Shown: positions 18,156 to 28,939 of the stretch, one piece after another
How the letters are laid out: each line of letters starts with the position of its first letter
Numbering within the stretch: the stretch's first letter is position 1
Assembly (NCBI GenBank): GCA_040386235.1
Contig: JAZKGA010000001.1
Span: forward strand, 1-64,000
Source of the DNA: JAZKGA01 sp040386235
Lineage (GTDB): Bacteria > Pseudomonadota > Alphaproteobacteria > Micavibrionales > Micavibrionaceae
Length of the DNA: 64,000 nucleotides
Reading direction: 5' to 3'
Made by a program: the position numbers and the translations under genes
Notes under the pieces: model-generated
Told to the model about the DNA's origin: nothing
The model's database searches: none
What the model saw: only the letters and a program-made list of their open reading frames with translations

Positions 18156-21100
18156 GTGAACACACATGTACCCCTTTCCCGCCTTTTACTTGGAACCGCA
18201 TTAGCAGCTCTGTGCTTTGGTTTCAGCGCATCGGCACAGGCCGGGCCACAGGGTGGACAGGTGGCGGACGGATCAATCACAATTGACCGGGCCGGGTCGT
18301 TGACCACCATCAATCAGGGGACGCAGCGCGGCATTATCAATTGGCAGTCTTTCGACGTCGGCGCATCCGAAACGGTTCGTTTCGTCCAGCCTGGCAGCAG
18401 CAGCGTCACCGTTAACCGCATCCGCGATACCAAAGCATCTCAGATCGACGGACGTTTGGAAGCCAACGGCAATATCGTTCTTATCAATCAAAACGGCATC
18501 ACATTTGGTTCAACCGCGCGCGTAGATGTGAACGGTATTGTTGCCAGCACTGCTGATTTCAACAATGACGCCGATTTTATGAATGGCGGCAATTTGCGCC
18601 TGGACCAAGCCGGCATTCAAAACGCCAAAATCCTGAACAAAGGCCAGATCAGCGCGAAAGAAGCGGGCCTGATCGGCCTGGTCGCGCCACAGGTTGAAAA
18701 CCAAGGCACCATCAATGCGCGTCTTGGCCGGGTCCAGGTTGCCAGCGCGTCCACCGCGACACTGGACCTGCACGGCGACGGATTAATCCAGATCGGCCTG
18801 TCCGATAACGAGAGCAAGCAGCTGGTCAAAAATACCGGCCACATTACTGCCGATGGTGGTATCATCACGATCAGCGCGGCCCAAGCCCGCCAGCAGGTCG
18901 ATAATCTGATGGACTTGCAAGGGTACATTCAGGCTAATAGCGTGTCCGCGACCCAAACCGGTAAAATCATCCTGCGCAACACCAGCGGTACCATTCAATC
19001 CACGGCGCAGATCAGCGCCAAAGGATCGACCACGGTTAATGGTGGCGAAATCGCGATTGAAGGCAAATTTGTTGCCCTGGGCGGCGTCATAAATGCCGAC
19101 GGTAAAAATGGCGGCAAAATAACAGTGAACGCACAAACTGCGTCACTGGCCGACGTCATCCAGGCCAATGGCTTGGCTGGCGATGGCGGTATCATTACTG
19201 TAAATGCCACACAAAATATGTGGCAGACCTCGACATCAAAAATCACCGCAACCGGCACACGCCACGGGGGCCGAATTTTTGCCGCTGCGGCCCATAATCT
19301 GGTGTCTTCAGGAACATATACGGCTCGCGGCCTGGGCGGCGAAGGCGGCAAGATTGATATTACCGGCGGTGGCGTTAAATTGCTGTCCGCCACTGTGAAT
19401 GCCAATGGCAAGCTGAAAGGCGGCCAAATCCGTATTGGTGGAGAGTTCCAGGGCGGTAAAAATCTGCCCATCGATGAAATGCCCAATGCCGAAATCGTCA
19501 CGCTGGATCGCGGTACACGCGTCAAAGCCGATGGTGAGGATGAGGACTCAGCCGGTGGAACCGTTATTGTCTGGTCGGATGTGGATACGATGGTTTTGGG
19601 CACGATTTCAGCCAAACCTGGTACACGCAGCGGCCTGGGTGGTTTCGTCGAACTATCATCAGCGGGTAAATTGAATTATGGAGCGACAGTCACAACCGGC
19701 AGCGGGAATCGCGCCGGGACTGTCCTGCTCGACCCTAAAAACATTATTATCGCCGACCACACCTATTCTTCGACCGCCATCATTCTTGGCCGTGGTTACA
19801 CCGGCGCAAACACCGTTAATGTCCCGACCAGCGATAACCAGCAATTCGGCCAATACGGCGTGTCACTAGACGGCAACCGCATGGCTGTCGGCATGGCTTA
19901 TAATAACGGCTTCGCTGACAATGTCGGCCGATCTGGCGCGGTTTACATGTATTCCTTTACCGATGCATCGTTCAGCGGCGCGGTCCTGGAAGGCATTATC
20001 GGCAACGGCTATACTGGCGGCAAAAACATTAACTTGTCACAGTTGGAAGCCAACGATCAGTTCGGTTACGACGTATCGCTGGACGGCAACCGCCTGGCGG
20101 TCAGTGCCTATGGCGACGATGGCGCGTTAAACGCCCGTACGGATGGCGGCGCGGCCTATCTCTTCAGCTTTACCGACAGCACATTTAGCGGCGGCGCCTT
20201 AGAGGCCACCATCGGTTACAACTATACCGGCGGCAAAAACCTGAACACCTCAGCCTACGTTGAGGGCGGCGACAGTTTCGGCACATCCCTGTCATTGAAC
20301 GGCAACCGCCTGGTTGTCGGGGCGCAGAATGCCTCTGGCTTAAGCAATGCGGCCTTCGCGTCTGGTGAAGTGTCCATGTTTACATTTACCGATGCGGCGT
20401 TCAGCGGCGGCGTATTCCAAGGGCTGATTGGTCGTAATTATACTGGCGGCAAGAACATCAATGTTTCCACCCTGGCTGGTGCAGACTATTTCGGCTCTGA
20501 CGTATCGCTGGACGGCAACCGTCTGGTTGTTCTGGCGCGCGGCGGTGACGGTAACGCCAACGCTGCCTTGCAATCTGGTGACGTTTACCTGTTTTCTTTT
20601 ACCGACGCAGCCTTTACCGGCGGCGTGTTAGAAGCAACATTTGGCGTTGGCTATACTGGCGGCAAAAATATTTCTATGCTGGCTTTGGAAACAAATGATT
20701 CCTTATCGTCCGTTTCACTGGACGGCAACCGCCTGGCGATCGGTTCTTATGCCGATGATGGCGCTGGTAACGCCGTTACGGATACTGGCGCAGTCTATCT
20801 GTACAGCTTTACTGATGCGGCGTTCAGTGGTGCGGTACTTGAGGCACGTATCGGATACAATTATTCAGGCGGTAAGAACCTTTCTGTGCCCACTCAGGCA
20901 GGTCCAGGTGATTACTTCGGCTGGAGCCTGTCACTGGACGGAAATCGCCTGGTCGTCGGCGCGCCGGCTGATGACGGTGTTGATGGATTCAATACAAACC
21001 AGGGCGCATACCACTTCTTTACCTTTACCGACGCGGCCTTCAGCGGCGGCACATACCAAGGGACGATGGGAACGGGATACACTGGCGGCAAGAATATCAA

Positions 21101-24100
21101 CCTGCCTTTCAACACCTCCCCTGACGGTCAAAGCGAGCGGATGGGCATTTCATTAAGCGGCACGCGCGTGGCGATCGGTGTACCGTATGATGATGGATTT
21201 GATAATAGGACGGGCGATGCCGGTGCGGTTTTCCTTTACAATTTTGCTGATACCAGCTTTTCCAGCGCGACGCTTGAGGGGATTATCGGCAAAGGTTACA
21301 CCGGCGGCAAGAACATAAACATGTCCCAGCTGGAAGGGTTTGACCTGTTCGGCGCATCTGTTTCACTGGACGGCAACCGCCTGGCTGTCGGCACACCACA
21401 GGGTGACGGTCTGGCCAACGGCCTGCCAACGGGCGGTGAGGTTTATTTGTTTAGCTTTACCGACGCGGCGTTCAGCGGCGGAGTCCTTCAAAGTACTATC
21501 GGTTTCAACTATACTGGCGGCAAAAACCTGCATATTGCCAATTTGGGCAGCAGCGATTCATTCGGGTCCAGTGTTTCATTAAGCGGCAACCGCCTGGCTG
21601 TTGGCGCACTGCGCGATGATGGCTTGGCCAACAACCGGTCGGACGCGGGTGCTGTTTACCTGATCTCGTTCGCGGACAGCACGTTCAGCACACCCACACT
21701 GCGCGGGATTATCGGATGGGGCTATACCGGGGTCGGCAGTTACGATCTGACCAATTTGACTGCGGCAGATAATATGGGTGACTTTAACGGTGTGTCACTG
21801 GATGGCAACCGCTTGGCGATTACCGCGTATCAAGGCGACGGCATGACCAATGTGCGCCCTGGTTCCGGCGACGTGTATTTGTTCACCTTTAGTAATGATA
21901 CTTTCAGCACGCCGACCTTGCAGGCCACGCTTGGCTTTGGCTACACCGGCGGGAAAAACATCGACATGTCGTTCCTGGCGAATAACGACAATATCGCAGG
22001 CATTGCCCTGGATGGCGATTACCTGGCCATCGGTGCGATGCGCGAAGATGGGTCCACAGGGGCATTATCCGACAGCGGTACCGTTTATATCTATAAATTC
22101 ACCGACCTGGCCTTTAGCGGCGGGACACTGTATGCAACAGTCGGTCATAACTATACTGGTGGCAATAACCTCAACACGGCCACTATCGCTGATACGATCG
22201 ATTATTTCGGGGCGGCGTTGTCGATGGATAATGGCAATTTGCTGATCGGCGTCCCGGGTCTTGATGGTCCTGGCAATTTATACTCTGCCTCAACCGGTGC
22301 GGTTCTATATCGGGTTAGCAGCACAGCCGTCAGCGAAGGCGCAACCTATGCCAACCTGCCAACTGGGACAGTGACGTTAAGCGCGCTGCAACTTGCCAAT
22401 CTGCTGTCCACACCGCAAAACGTTATTCTGCAGGCCAGCAACGACATTACTGTCAACAGCAATATCCTGGTCAATAACGTCAACGGCAATGGCGGCACGC
22501 TGACCCTGCAGGCTGGCCGCAGCATCCTGTTGAACGCCAATATCGACACTGACAACGGCAACCTGAATTTATACGCCAATGAAGATTTGGCGACGGGTGT
22601 TATTGATGCGCAGCGCGATGCTGGTGCAGCCGCCATTACGATGGCCAACGGCACCTTTATCAACGCCGGCACCGGCAATGTTACAATCCGCCTGGGAACG
22701 GGCATAGGCAAAACCAACAGCACCGCAGGCGATATCTCGTTACGCAACGTAACCGGGGGCACCGTACTGGCGCACAGTATGGCCACCAATTCAGATGTCA
22801 TCGCCAATGGTATCATTAACGCAAGTGCGGCTGGCAATGCCTTGACCATCGCTGCAGGCCGCAACTTTATCAACAATCAAGGCGCAGGCGCTTTTGTTAC
22901 CGCTGCTGGCCGCTGGTTAATTTATGCCGATCATCAAAGCTTAAGCACCTTAAACGGCCTCAGCCCCGCTTTCAGCCTGTCCGGCTGTATCTATGGCGGT
23001 TCATGCCCCGTTATACCCGCATCGGGCAACGGCTTCTTAAACCAATACTACGTTATCACAGTGGGCCTGAACATCAGCCGTCATTACGGCACGGCCAATC
23101 CTACATTGGCCGCCATGCAGGCCGCCTATAGCTATAGCGGGTTTGTCGATGGCGATACCGCAGCCGTGCTTGATGCCATGCCAACCGCCAGTATCGCCGG
23201 AACCGCTACCGCGACAGCCAATGCGGGTACCTCGCACGTGATTACAATCACCGGCGGATCAGACGATAAATACCTGATCACCGTCCCGGTACAAGGCACA
23301 TTAATCATCACTGCGAAGCCAGTGACTGCAACCCTTCTTACCCCAGTAACGCGTATGTACGGGAATGCCAATCCGGCATTTAATGCTGGCTCGTTCTCTT
23401 ATTCCGGGTTTGAGAACGGCGATACCAGCGCGGTCATTACTGGCTTTTCTTCAGACATTGGCCTTTATACCGCGGCAACTGGTGTGGGCAGTTATGCCCT
23501 AAACCCCGCCTTTACCAGTACCAATTACGCGATTACGTCCGCGCCGGTAAATCTGGTTATCAGCAAACGTGACATTACGGCCGCCTGGACCGCGTCCCTG
23601 ACCCGAGCCTACGGGAATGCAAATCCTATCGTTAATACCAATAACTTTACTTATACCGGCCTGGTTAACGGCGATACCAACGCGGTTATTACCGCGACAG
23701 CTGATTTTGGCACAACAGACGTGACGACAAATATCGGCAGCTATGTTGTCAATTCCGCCTTCAACGCTGCCAACTATAACATCACGAACACACCGACGAC
23801 GATGCTGGACATCACAAAACGCGGCATTACCGCGGTGTGGAATGCGCCTCTCAGCCGGGCTTACGGGGATGCAAACCCTACGGTTAATACCAATAACTTT
23901 ACTTACACCGGCCTCGTCAACGGTAATACCAACGCCGATATTCTGGCCACAGGCATTTTTGGGACCGATCAACTGACACATGCTGGCAGCTATACCGTGA
24001 ATGCTGCATTCCTTGCAGATAATTACACCGTAACGAATAGCCCCACCACGACGTTAACAATCACCAAGCGCGACATCACGGCCAATGTCGGTAACCGCAG

Positions 24101-25417
24101 CCGCGCCTATGGCGACGCGAACCCAACCTATAGCGTTGCAGATGTGACGTTTAACAATCTGGTCAATGGCAATACGGGCAGCGATATTGGGGCGTTTACC
24201 TTAGGATCTGCGACCGCGACGGCAACTTCAAATGCGGGCACGACCCACGCCATTGTCTTAAGTGGTTTTAACGACACCAATTANNNNNNNNNNNNNNNNN
24301 NNNNNNNNNNNNNNNNNNNNNNNNNNNNNNNNNNNNNNNNNNNNNNNNNNNNNNNNNNNNNNNNNNNNNNNNNNNNNNNNNNNGGACACTGACCATCACC
24401 AAGCGCGATATTACCGCCACTGTCGGTAACCGCAGCCGCGCTTATGGCGACGTGAACCCAACCTATGGCGTTAGTGATGTGACCTTTAACAACCTGGTCA
24501 ATGGTGATGATGGCAATGACATCGGCGCGTTTACGCTTGATTCCGCCACGGCAACAGCAACAGCAAATGCGGGCACGACCCACGCCATTGTCTTAAGTGG
24601 TTTTAACGACACCAATTACAATCTGGTCAGCAGCACCGATGGGACACTGACCATCACCAAGCGCGATATTACCGCCACTGTCGGTAACCGCAGCCGTTCT
24701 TATGGCGATGCCAACCCAACCTATGACGCTGCAGACGTGACCTTCGACAATCTGGTGAATGGTGACACGGGCAACGACATGGATGCGTTTACCATTGCCT
24801 CAGCCACCGCCACTGGGACATCGAATGCCAATACAACCCATGCCATCGTTTTAAGTGGTTTCAGCGACGATAACTATAATCTTCTCAGTAGCACAGACGG
24901 AACACTGGACATTACCAAAGCCAGCCTGAACCTGACCGTGAATGATGCCACGCGCGTGCAGAATACGGCTAACCCCGTCTTCACATACACCCTAAGCGGA
25001 TTGCGCAACGGTGAGGATGAAAGCGTCGTCTCAGGCGTTATGCTTACAACATCCGCCGTGACAGGATCGCCCATCGGGGCTTACACCATTTTCGCAAGTG
25101 GCGGCACGGCCTTAAATTATGATGTCAGTAATTATACGTTCGGCGAGCTGACGGTGACACCGGCTGTCGTCATCCCACCGTCCACCGGAACAGAAATTCC
25201 TGATTCTGTAACCCGTGAGATCAACACGCCATACGAACAAAACACTCTGACGAACCAGGCCTCCCCGGAATACAGCTTTGATACTGTGCAAGACCCGGCA
25301 TGGAGTGAGATCGTTATCGTTCAAGATGACGACGTCTCAACAACGGCCGCTCAAGAAGATGAAGGCACATTGATCATCATGGCTCGCAGCCTGCTGCGCC
25401 GTGTGGCCGGTCGATAA
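18156..25417 (+). CDS. giant filamentous-haemagglutinin-type adhesin with FG-GAP-like and MBG repeats (contains assembly gap)
   Basis: One very large surface protein of about 2,400 residues, interrupted only by the N run. It starts at a GTG. The signal peptide is MNTHVPLSRLLLGTALAALC, cleaved near ASAQA. A TPS secretion domain follows (about 30-150; INWQSFDVGASETVRF and VLINQNGITFGSTARVDVNG). Next come beta-helix sequence to about 540, 12 FG-GAP-like repeats (542-1402), more beta-helix with the haemagglutinin-type WLIYADHQSLSTLNGL segment, and MBG repeats from about 1636 to near the end. The last 75 residues are acidic with a basic tail (LLRRVAGR). By family it should be exported by an outer-membrane TpsB transporter, but none is in the window. 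The frame differs on the two sides of the Ns only because the gap length is a placeholder. Confidence 0.88.
19779..22362 (+). repeat. 12 tandem FG-GAP-like protein repeats, about 71-75 residues each
   Basis: Each unit reads roughly IGxGYTGGKN-I/L-N, then FGxSVSLDGNRLAVGA, DDGxxN, GAVYLFSFTD, xFSGG, LEA. The DNA recurs at about 215-base spacing. The pattern matches FG-GAP/beta-propeller repeats seen in bacterial surface proteins. Units 1 (TGANTVNVP) and 12 (MDNGNLLIGV) are the most divergent, as expected for array edges. Twelve units could form one or two propellers. Confidence 0.8.
23061..25176 (+). repeat. array of about 8 MBG-type repeats, 82-86 residues each
   Basis: Units open with a beta strand and the motif YGDANPT or YGNANP, then F-x-G-LVNGDT, and close with a TLTITKRDI linker. 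Units 2-4 are a more similar subgroup and units 5-7 another. The unit at 24384-24641 and its neighbour are near identical over long stretches, with a period of 258 bases (86 codons). That similarity is the likely cause of the assembly gap. MBG domains are Ig-like stalk repeats of adhesins. Confidence 0.8.
24284..24383. other. assembly gap (100 N) inside the MBG repeat array
   Basis: Exactly 100 Ns, a scaffold placeholder. The left flank ends ...GACACCAATTA and the right flank begins GGACACTGACC. In the next repeat copy the same two flanks (24618 and 24642) are joined by 23 bases. Inserting those 23 bases restores one reading frame, so the true missing length is probably 23 plus a multiple of about 258 bases. 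Confidence 0.9.
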
Positions 25418-25424
25418 TTTTCCG

Positions 25425-26816
25425 TTATTTGAACGCGTTCAAAATATCTTTAGCAAAAAGCGGCAGTGTGTCATCACGTGCGCCCATAATAACGATACGA
25501 TCGCCGGACCGCGCAGTGTCACGCAGCGTCTTTAAAATATCCGCGCGCGCACCGATATGACGGGTGTTTTCATGGCCTGCGGCTTGCGCCATTGCAACCA
25601 GATCGCCACTGGACATGCTTTGATCGGCCGTTCCCCCCAGATACAGGATATCAGACAGGATCAGCAGATCATCTGTTTGAAGACCCGCCGCGTACGACTC
25701 CATGATCTCTTGTCCCATCACGCGCATAGGGCCAAAACCGTGCGGCTGGAATATCGCGATTAACCGACCTGGCGTTTGTCGCAAAGCGGACAGGGATGCG
25801 GCCACTTTATCCGGATTGTGCGCGAAATCATCAATCACCTGAATATCATTGACTTGCCCGACCGTTTCCAGGCGACGGTGAATGCCACGGAAACTGGCCA
25901 AGCTGGCCGCAGCTTCACGCATATCAACACCATACATAATGGCAGCGGCAAGGGCGGCAAGCGCGTTTTCAAGATTATGTCGGCCAATAATATTTAACAT
26001 CAGTTCCGCGTTGTCGTCGCCATGACACAGCGTCGCGCGCGATCCCGCGCCGGTCAGTGTCACATCGCGTAAATACACATCAGCCCTATCGTTCACCGTG
26101 CTGAAGGTCCAGCTGTGCCGATGCGCATCACGCAGTGCGGCGGCTTCTGGATCATCCAGGTTGACGATAATACCGCAGGTGGCGCGGGCCAGGTAATCAC
26201 GAAACAGGGGACGTAAGGATTCCACCGGATGGTGATCCAGCGTGATATTGGTCAGGATCGCAATATGAGGGGTGTAAAAGACGATGGATTTGTCGCTTTC
26301 ATCCACCTCAGCCACCATCGCGCGTCCCTGCCCGATCAGCGCGTTGCCCAGGCCCTTTGTCACCACCGCGTCACCCAGCAGGGCCGCGCCGTTCATGATC
26401 GTCGGGTCGCGTCCGGTAACGGCCAGAATATGGCCCAGCATCGCGGTCGTGGTCGATTTGCCACTGGTTCCCGCAACTGTCAGCGTTTCCATGGTGTTGC
26501 AGATATCGGCCAGTAAATTCGCCCGCTTTATAATCGGGATATTCAGGTCCTTCGCGCAGGCGACATCGGGAATGCTATCTTCAATCGCCGCTGATACCAC
26601 CAGGAATGTCACATCCGCCGATACCCCGCTGCCATCCTGTGGCCGCATTTGCACCCCAGCCGCTTGCAGGCGGTCGAAACTGTTCAGCGCACGGCCCATA
26701 TCGTAATTACGATCAGATCCCCGCACCTGCGCGCCACGCCCCAGCATCAGCATGGCCAGGGCACTCATCCCCGATCCACCCACGCCGCAGAAATGATAGA
26801 CAGGCTGCGCAGTCAC
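25425..26816 (-). CDS. Mur ligase family protein (MurC/Mpl-like)
   Basis: A 463-residue ATP-dependent ligase of the Mur family. Domain 1 starts YHFCGVGGSGMSALAML as in MurC. The P-loop is TVAGTSGKSTTTAML (MurC normally has GTHGKTTT), with VDESDKS near residue 180 and NITLDHHPVES after it. The C-terminal domain contains VIDDFAHNPDKVAASL. The mix of features suggests a paralog acting on a muramoyl-type acceptor rather than the main MurC; it lies far from a dcw cluster. I choose the GTG right after the trxB stop, because the longer frame starts at a TTG inside trxB and adds 14 unrelated residues. Substrate is unknown. Confidence 0.75.
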   Translation of the reverse strand: MTAQPVYHFCGVGGSGMSALAMLMLGRGAQVRGSDRNYDMGRALNSFDRLQAAGVQMRPQDGSGVSADVTFLVVSAAIEDSIPDVACAKDLNIPIIKRANLLADICNTMETLTVAGTSGKSTTTAMLGHILAVTGRDPTIMNGAALLGDAVVTKGLGNALIGQGRAMVAEVDESDKSIVFYTPHIAILTNITLDHHPVESLRPLFRDYLARATCGIIVNLDDPEAAALRDAHRHSWTFSTVNDRADVYLRDVTLTGAGSRATLCHGDDNAELMLNIIGRHNLENALAALAAAIMYGVDMREAAASLASFRGIHRRLETVGQVNDIQVIDDFAHNPDKVAASLSALRQTPGRLIAIFQPHGFGPMRVMGQEIMESYAAGLQTDDLLILSDILYLGGTADQSMSSGDLVAMAQAAGHENTRHIGARADILKTLRDTARSGDRIVIMGARDDTLPLFAKDILNAFK

Positions 26817-26817
26817 C

Positions 26818-27783
26818 TTAATGCTCGCCCAATGCGGCCAGAAAACGGTCGGCCTCAAGGGCCGCCATACATCCCATGCCGGCGGCTGTCACTGCCTGAC
26901 GCCAGACTTTGTCTTTAACATCCCCTGCGGCAAACAGGCCTGGAACCGAGGTCGCGGTGGATTCAGGAGCCGTGATAACATAGCCGTCCACGTCGATCTG
27001 CACCTTCCCCTTCACCAAATCAGTGGCGGGATCATGGCCGATGGCGACAAACATACCCTCAACCGCCAATTCCTGAACTGCGCCGGATTGAACGTCTTTC
27101 AAACGCAATCCGGTCATACCAGGGACGCCGTCTTCGTTATTGCCGTGCCCCAGAATGCCTTCAACTGTATGATTCCAGATTGTCTTCACTTTCGGATTGG
27201 CGAACAGGCGATCCTGCGCGATTTTTTCTGCGCGCAAACTGTCACGACGGTGGATCAGGGTCACGGTTTTGGCAAAATTTGTCAGGAACAGTGCCTCTTC
27301 CACCGCAGAATTCCCACCGCCGACCACGGCAACATCCTTGCCCCGGAAGAAAAATCCGTCACACGTCGCACATGCCGACACGCCCAGACCACGAAACTTT
27401 TGTTCATCGGGAAGGCCCAGCCAGCGTGCCTTTGCCCCCGTGCACAGGATAACTGTGTCCGCCTGATATATACGGCCACTTTCGGCGCGAACAGTAAAGG
27501 GGCGTTTCGACACATCAAGATCAACGATCATATCGTGTTCCAGTTGCGTCCCAACATGCAACGCCTGGGCTTTCATCTGTTCCATCAGCCATGGCCCCTG
27601 GATCGGATCGGCAAAGCCGGGGAAGTTTTCAACGTCTGTGGTGATCATCAACTGGCCACCTGGTTCCATCCCCTGAACAAGGATCGGTTTCAAATTGGCG
27701 CGCGCCGCGTAAATAGCCGCCGTGTATCCAGCTGGGCCGGAACCGATAATCAGAACTTTGGTACGGGAAATCTCTTGTGTCAT
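26818..27783 (-). CDS. trxB: thioredoxin-disulfide reductase
   Basis: The 321-residue FAD enzyme transfers electrons from NADPH to thioredoxin. The FAD motif is IIGSGPAGYTAAIYAARA, the redox-active cysteines are C138 and C141 (SACATCDGFFF), the NADPH motif is VVGGGNSAVEEAL, and the C-terminal FAD motif is GLFAAGDVKDKVWRQA. The ATG chosen gives MTQEISRTKVLII; a GTG 6 bases upstream is possible. It sits between the ELM1-like gene (5-base gap) and the Mur-like ligase (1-base gap), forming a three-gene transcript. Confidence 0.96.
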   Translation of the reverse strand: MTQEISRTKVLIIGSGPAGYTAAIYAARANLKPILVQGMEPGGQLMITTDVENFPGFADPIQGPWLMEQMKAQALHVGTQLEHDMIVDLDVSKRPFTVRAESGRIYQADTVILCTGAKARWLGLPDEQKFRGLGVSACATCDGFFFRGKDVAVVGGGNSAVEEALFLTNFAKTVTLIHRRDSLRAEKIAQDRLFANPKVKTIWNHTVEGILGHGNNEDGVPGMTGLRLKDVQSGAVQELAVEGMFVAIGHDPATDLVKGKVQIDVDGYVITAPESTATSVPGLFAAGDVKDKVWRQAVTAAGMGCMAALEADRFLAALGEH

Positions 27784-27788
27784 ACACA

Positions 27789-28802
27789 CTACATAAGGGG
27801 GGACAGCGGTAAGGTAAAGCCACGCGTGTTCAGTAATCCACGAATATGTTCGGCAATCATCGTCGCGTCGTCCAATTTTGTGTAAGTCCAGACCGGATCA
27901 AGGTGCCCCGTGAAAGGGCGGGCGATCCCGTCAGCTATGATTTTTTTATGTAAGGCTTTGATACGTGATGCCGCTTTGTTAGGCCGTAAGGTCAGCGGCA
28001 GGATGTACACTGGTTTGCCCGTTGTCCCTGCGTCGGACAGCATGGACGCGCTTTCTTCGGTGACACAGATGTAATCGGCCCAGGCCAGCATGCCATGAAA
28101 CGCATTTTCGCCCGTCCCGTCCCAGGTAAATGCGTTCGCATATGGGGCCACCGCATCTGTGATTTTTGCGGCCATGGCCGCAGGCGTCCGGCGTGACAGC
28201 GTGATCATCAATCCTGTCCCGGCTTTCGCCAGGGTTAACAGGTCACGCGTCAGCGTCTGTACAGCCTGTTCATCCATCACATAATCGCGGCTGTCGCCAC
28301 CGATCAAAACGGCCACACGTGGTGAGGGCAACCCTGCAAAGGTCTTCGCCCATGCGGTTTTGGCCGTTGCCAAAACCGCATCCGTCACACGGTTTGGCGC
28401 AGCGTGCGTTATAATCACATTGGGTCGTTGCGTTAAAGCAGGGCGCATAATGGCGTCATGATACGGCACGGCGACCACATCAAATATTGCATAGCGGACG
28501 CGCGGGTCTTGCAGGTACACAAGCACAGGACGATGCGGTGCCTTGGCGGCAATATATCGCATGGCGGCGATTGCCTTACGACCCGCCCCGATCACAATGT
28601 CTGGCCATGGCGGTGTCAGCAGCGTGTCTGGATCATCAAAACTGGTGCGGCATTCAAGGCCCAGATACGGTGACAAAATCCGCCACAACCCCTTTAACCG
28701 CACCCGTTTAACCACCGGGGTAACATGCAGGCGCGCCGCCACTGCAAGGCATTGGTTTTCAGTGCCGGCGATCCCCTCGCTGACCACCCATACAACTGGC
28801 AT
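27789..28802 (-). CDS. ELM1/GtrOC1 family protein (mitochondrial fission ELM1-like)
   Basis: The 337-residue protein matches the alphaproteobacterial family related to plant ELM1, often annotated as a putative nucleoside-diphosphate-sugar or glycosyltransferase-like protein. Supporting features are VWVVSEGIAGTENQCLAVA at the N-terminus, IVIGAGRKAIAAMRYI, YLQDPR near residue 100, LIGGDSRDYVMD, and VTEESASMLSDAGTTGKPVYILPL near 255. The fold resembles a GT-B glycosyltransferase. The biochemical role in bacteria is not established. The ATG chosen is close to the family start; a GTG 21 bases upstream is possible. Confidence 0.82.
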   Translation of the reverse strand: MPVVWVVSEGIAGTENQCLAVAARLHVTPVVKRVRLKGLWRILSPYLGLECRTSFDDPDTLLTPPWPDIVIGAGRKAIAAMRYIAAKAPHRPVLVYLQDPRVRYAIFDVVAVPYHDAIMRPALTQRPNVIITHAAPNRVTDAVLATAKTAWAKTFAGLPSPRVAVLIGGDSRDYVMDEQAVQTLTRDLLTLAKAGTGLMITLSRRTPAAMAAKITDAVAPYANAFTWDGTGENAFHGMLAWADYICVTEESASMLSDAGTTGKPVYILPLTLRPNKAASRIKALHKKIIADGIARPFTGHLDPVWTYTKLDDATMIAEHIRGLLNTRGFTLPLSPLM

Positions 28803-28939
28803 ATTTTGCTTCGTATCGATCACAATTTATGTCAAACGCGAAATTTTGTTGCGTAAGTCCTCTGTTCGGCTTATACCATTCCTCCGCACCCAGTGCAGCA
28901 GTAAAAATGACACACCCATGTATGCCAAGGATAAGACAC

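Noticed and set aside
18156..24392. Possible frameshifted pseudogene or two separate adhesin genes at the N run
   Set aside because: The frame change arises only from the 100-N placeholder. Filling with the 23 bases seen in the next repeat restores a single frame.
19779..25176. CRISPR-like regular spacing
   Set aside because: The periods (about 215 and 258 bases) are in-frame protein repeats, not short direct repeats with unique spacers. No cas genes are present.
26821..27885. Long plus-strand frame of 354 codons opposite trxB
   Set aside because: It is antisense to a clear thioredoxin reductase gene and has no recognisable protein features.
28829..28939. N-terminal extension of the Lrp-type regulator
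   Set aside because: The extra residues do not match the family, and the ATG at 28940 has a good ribosome-binding site and the canonical LDKIDRRIL start.
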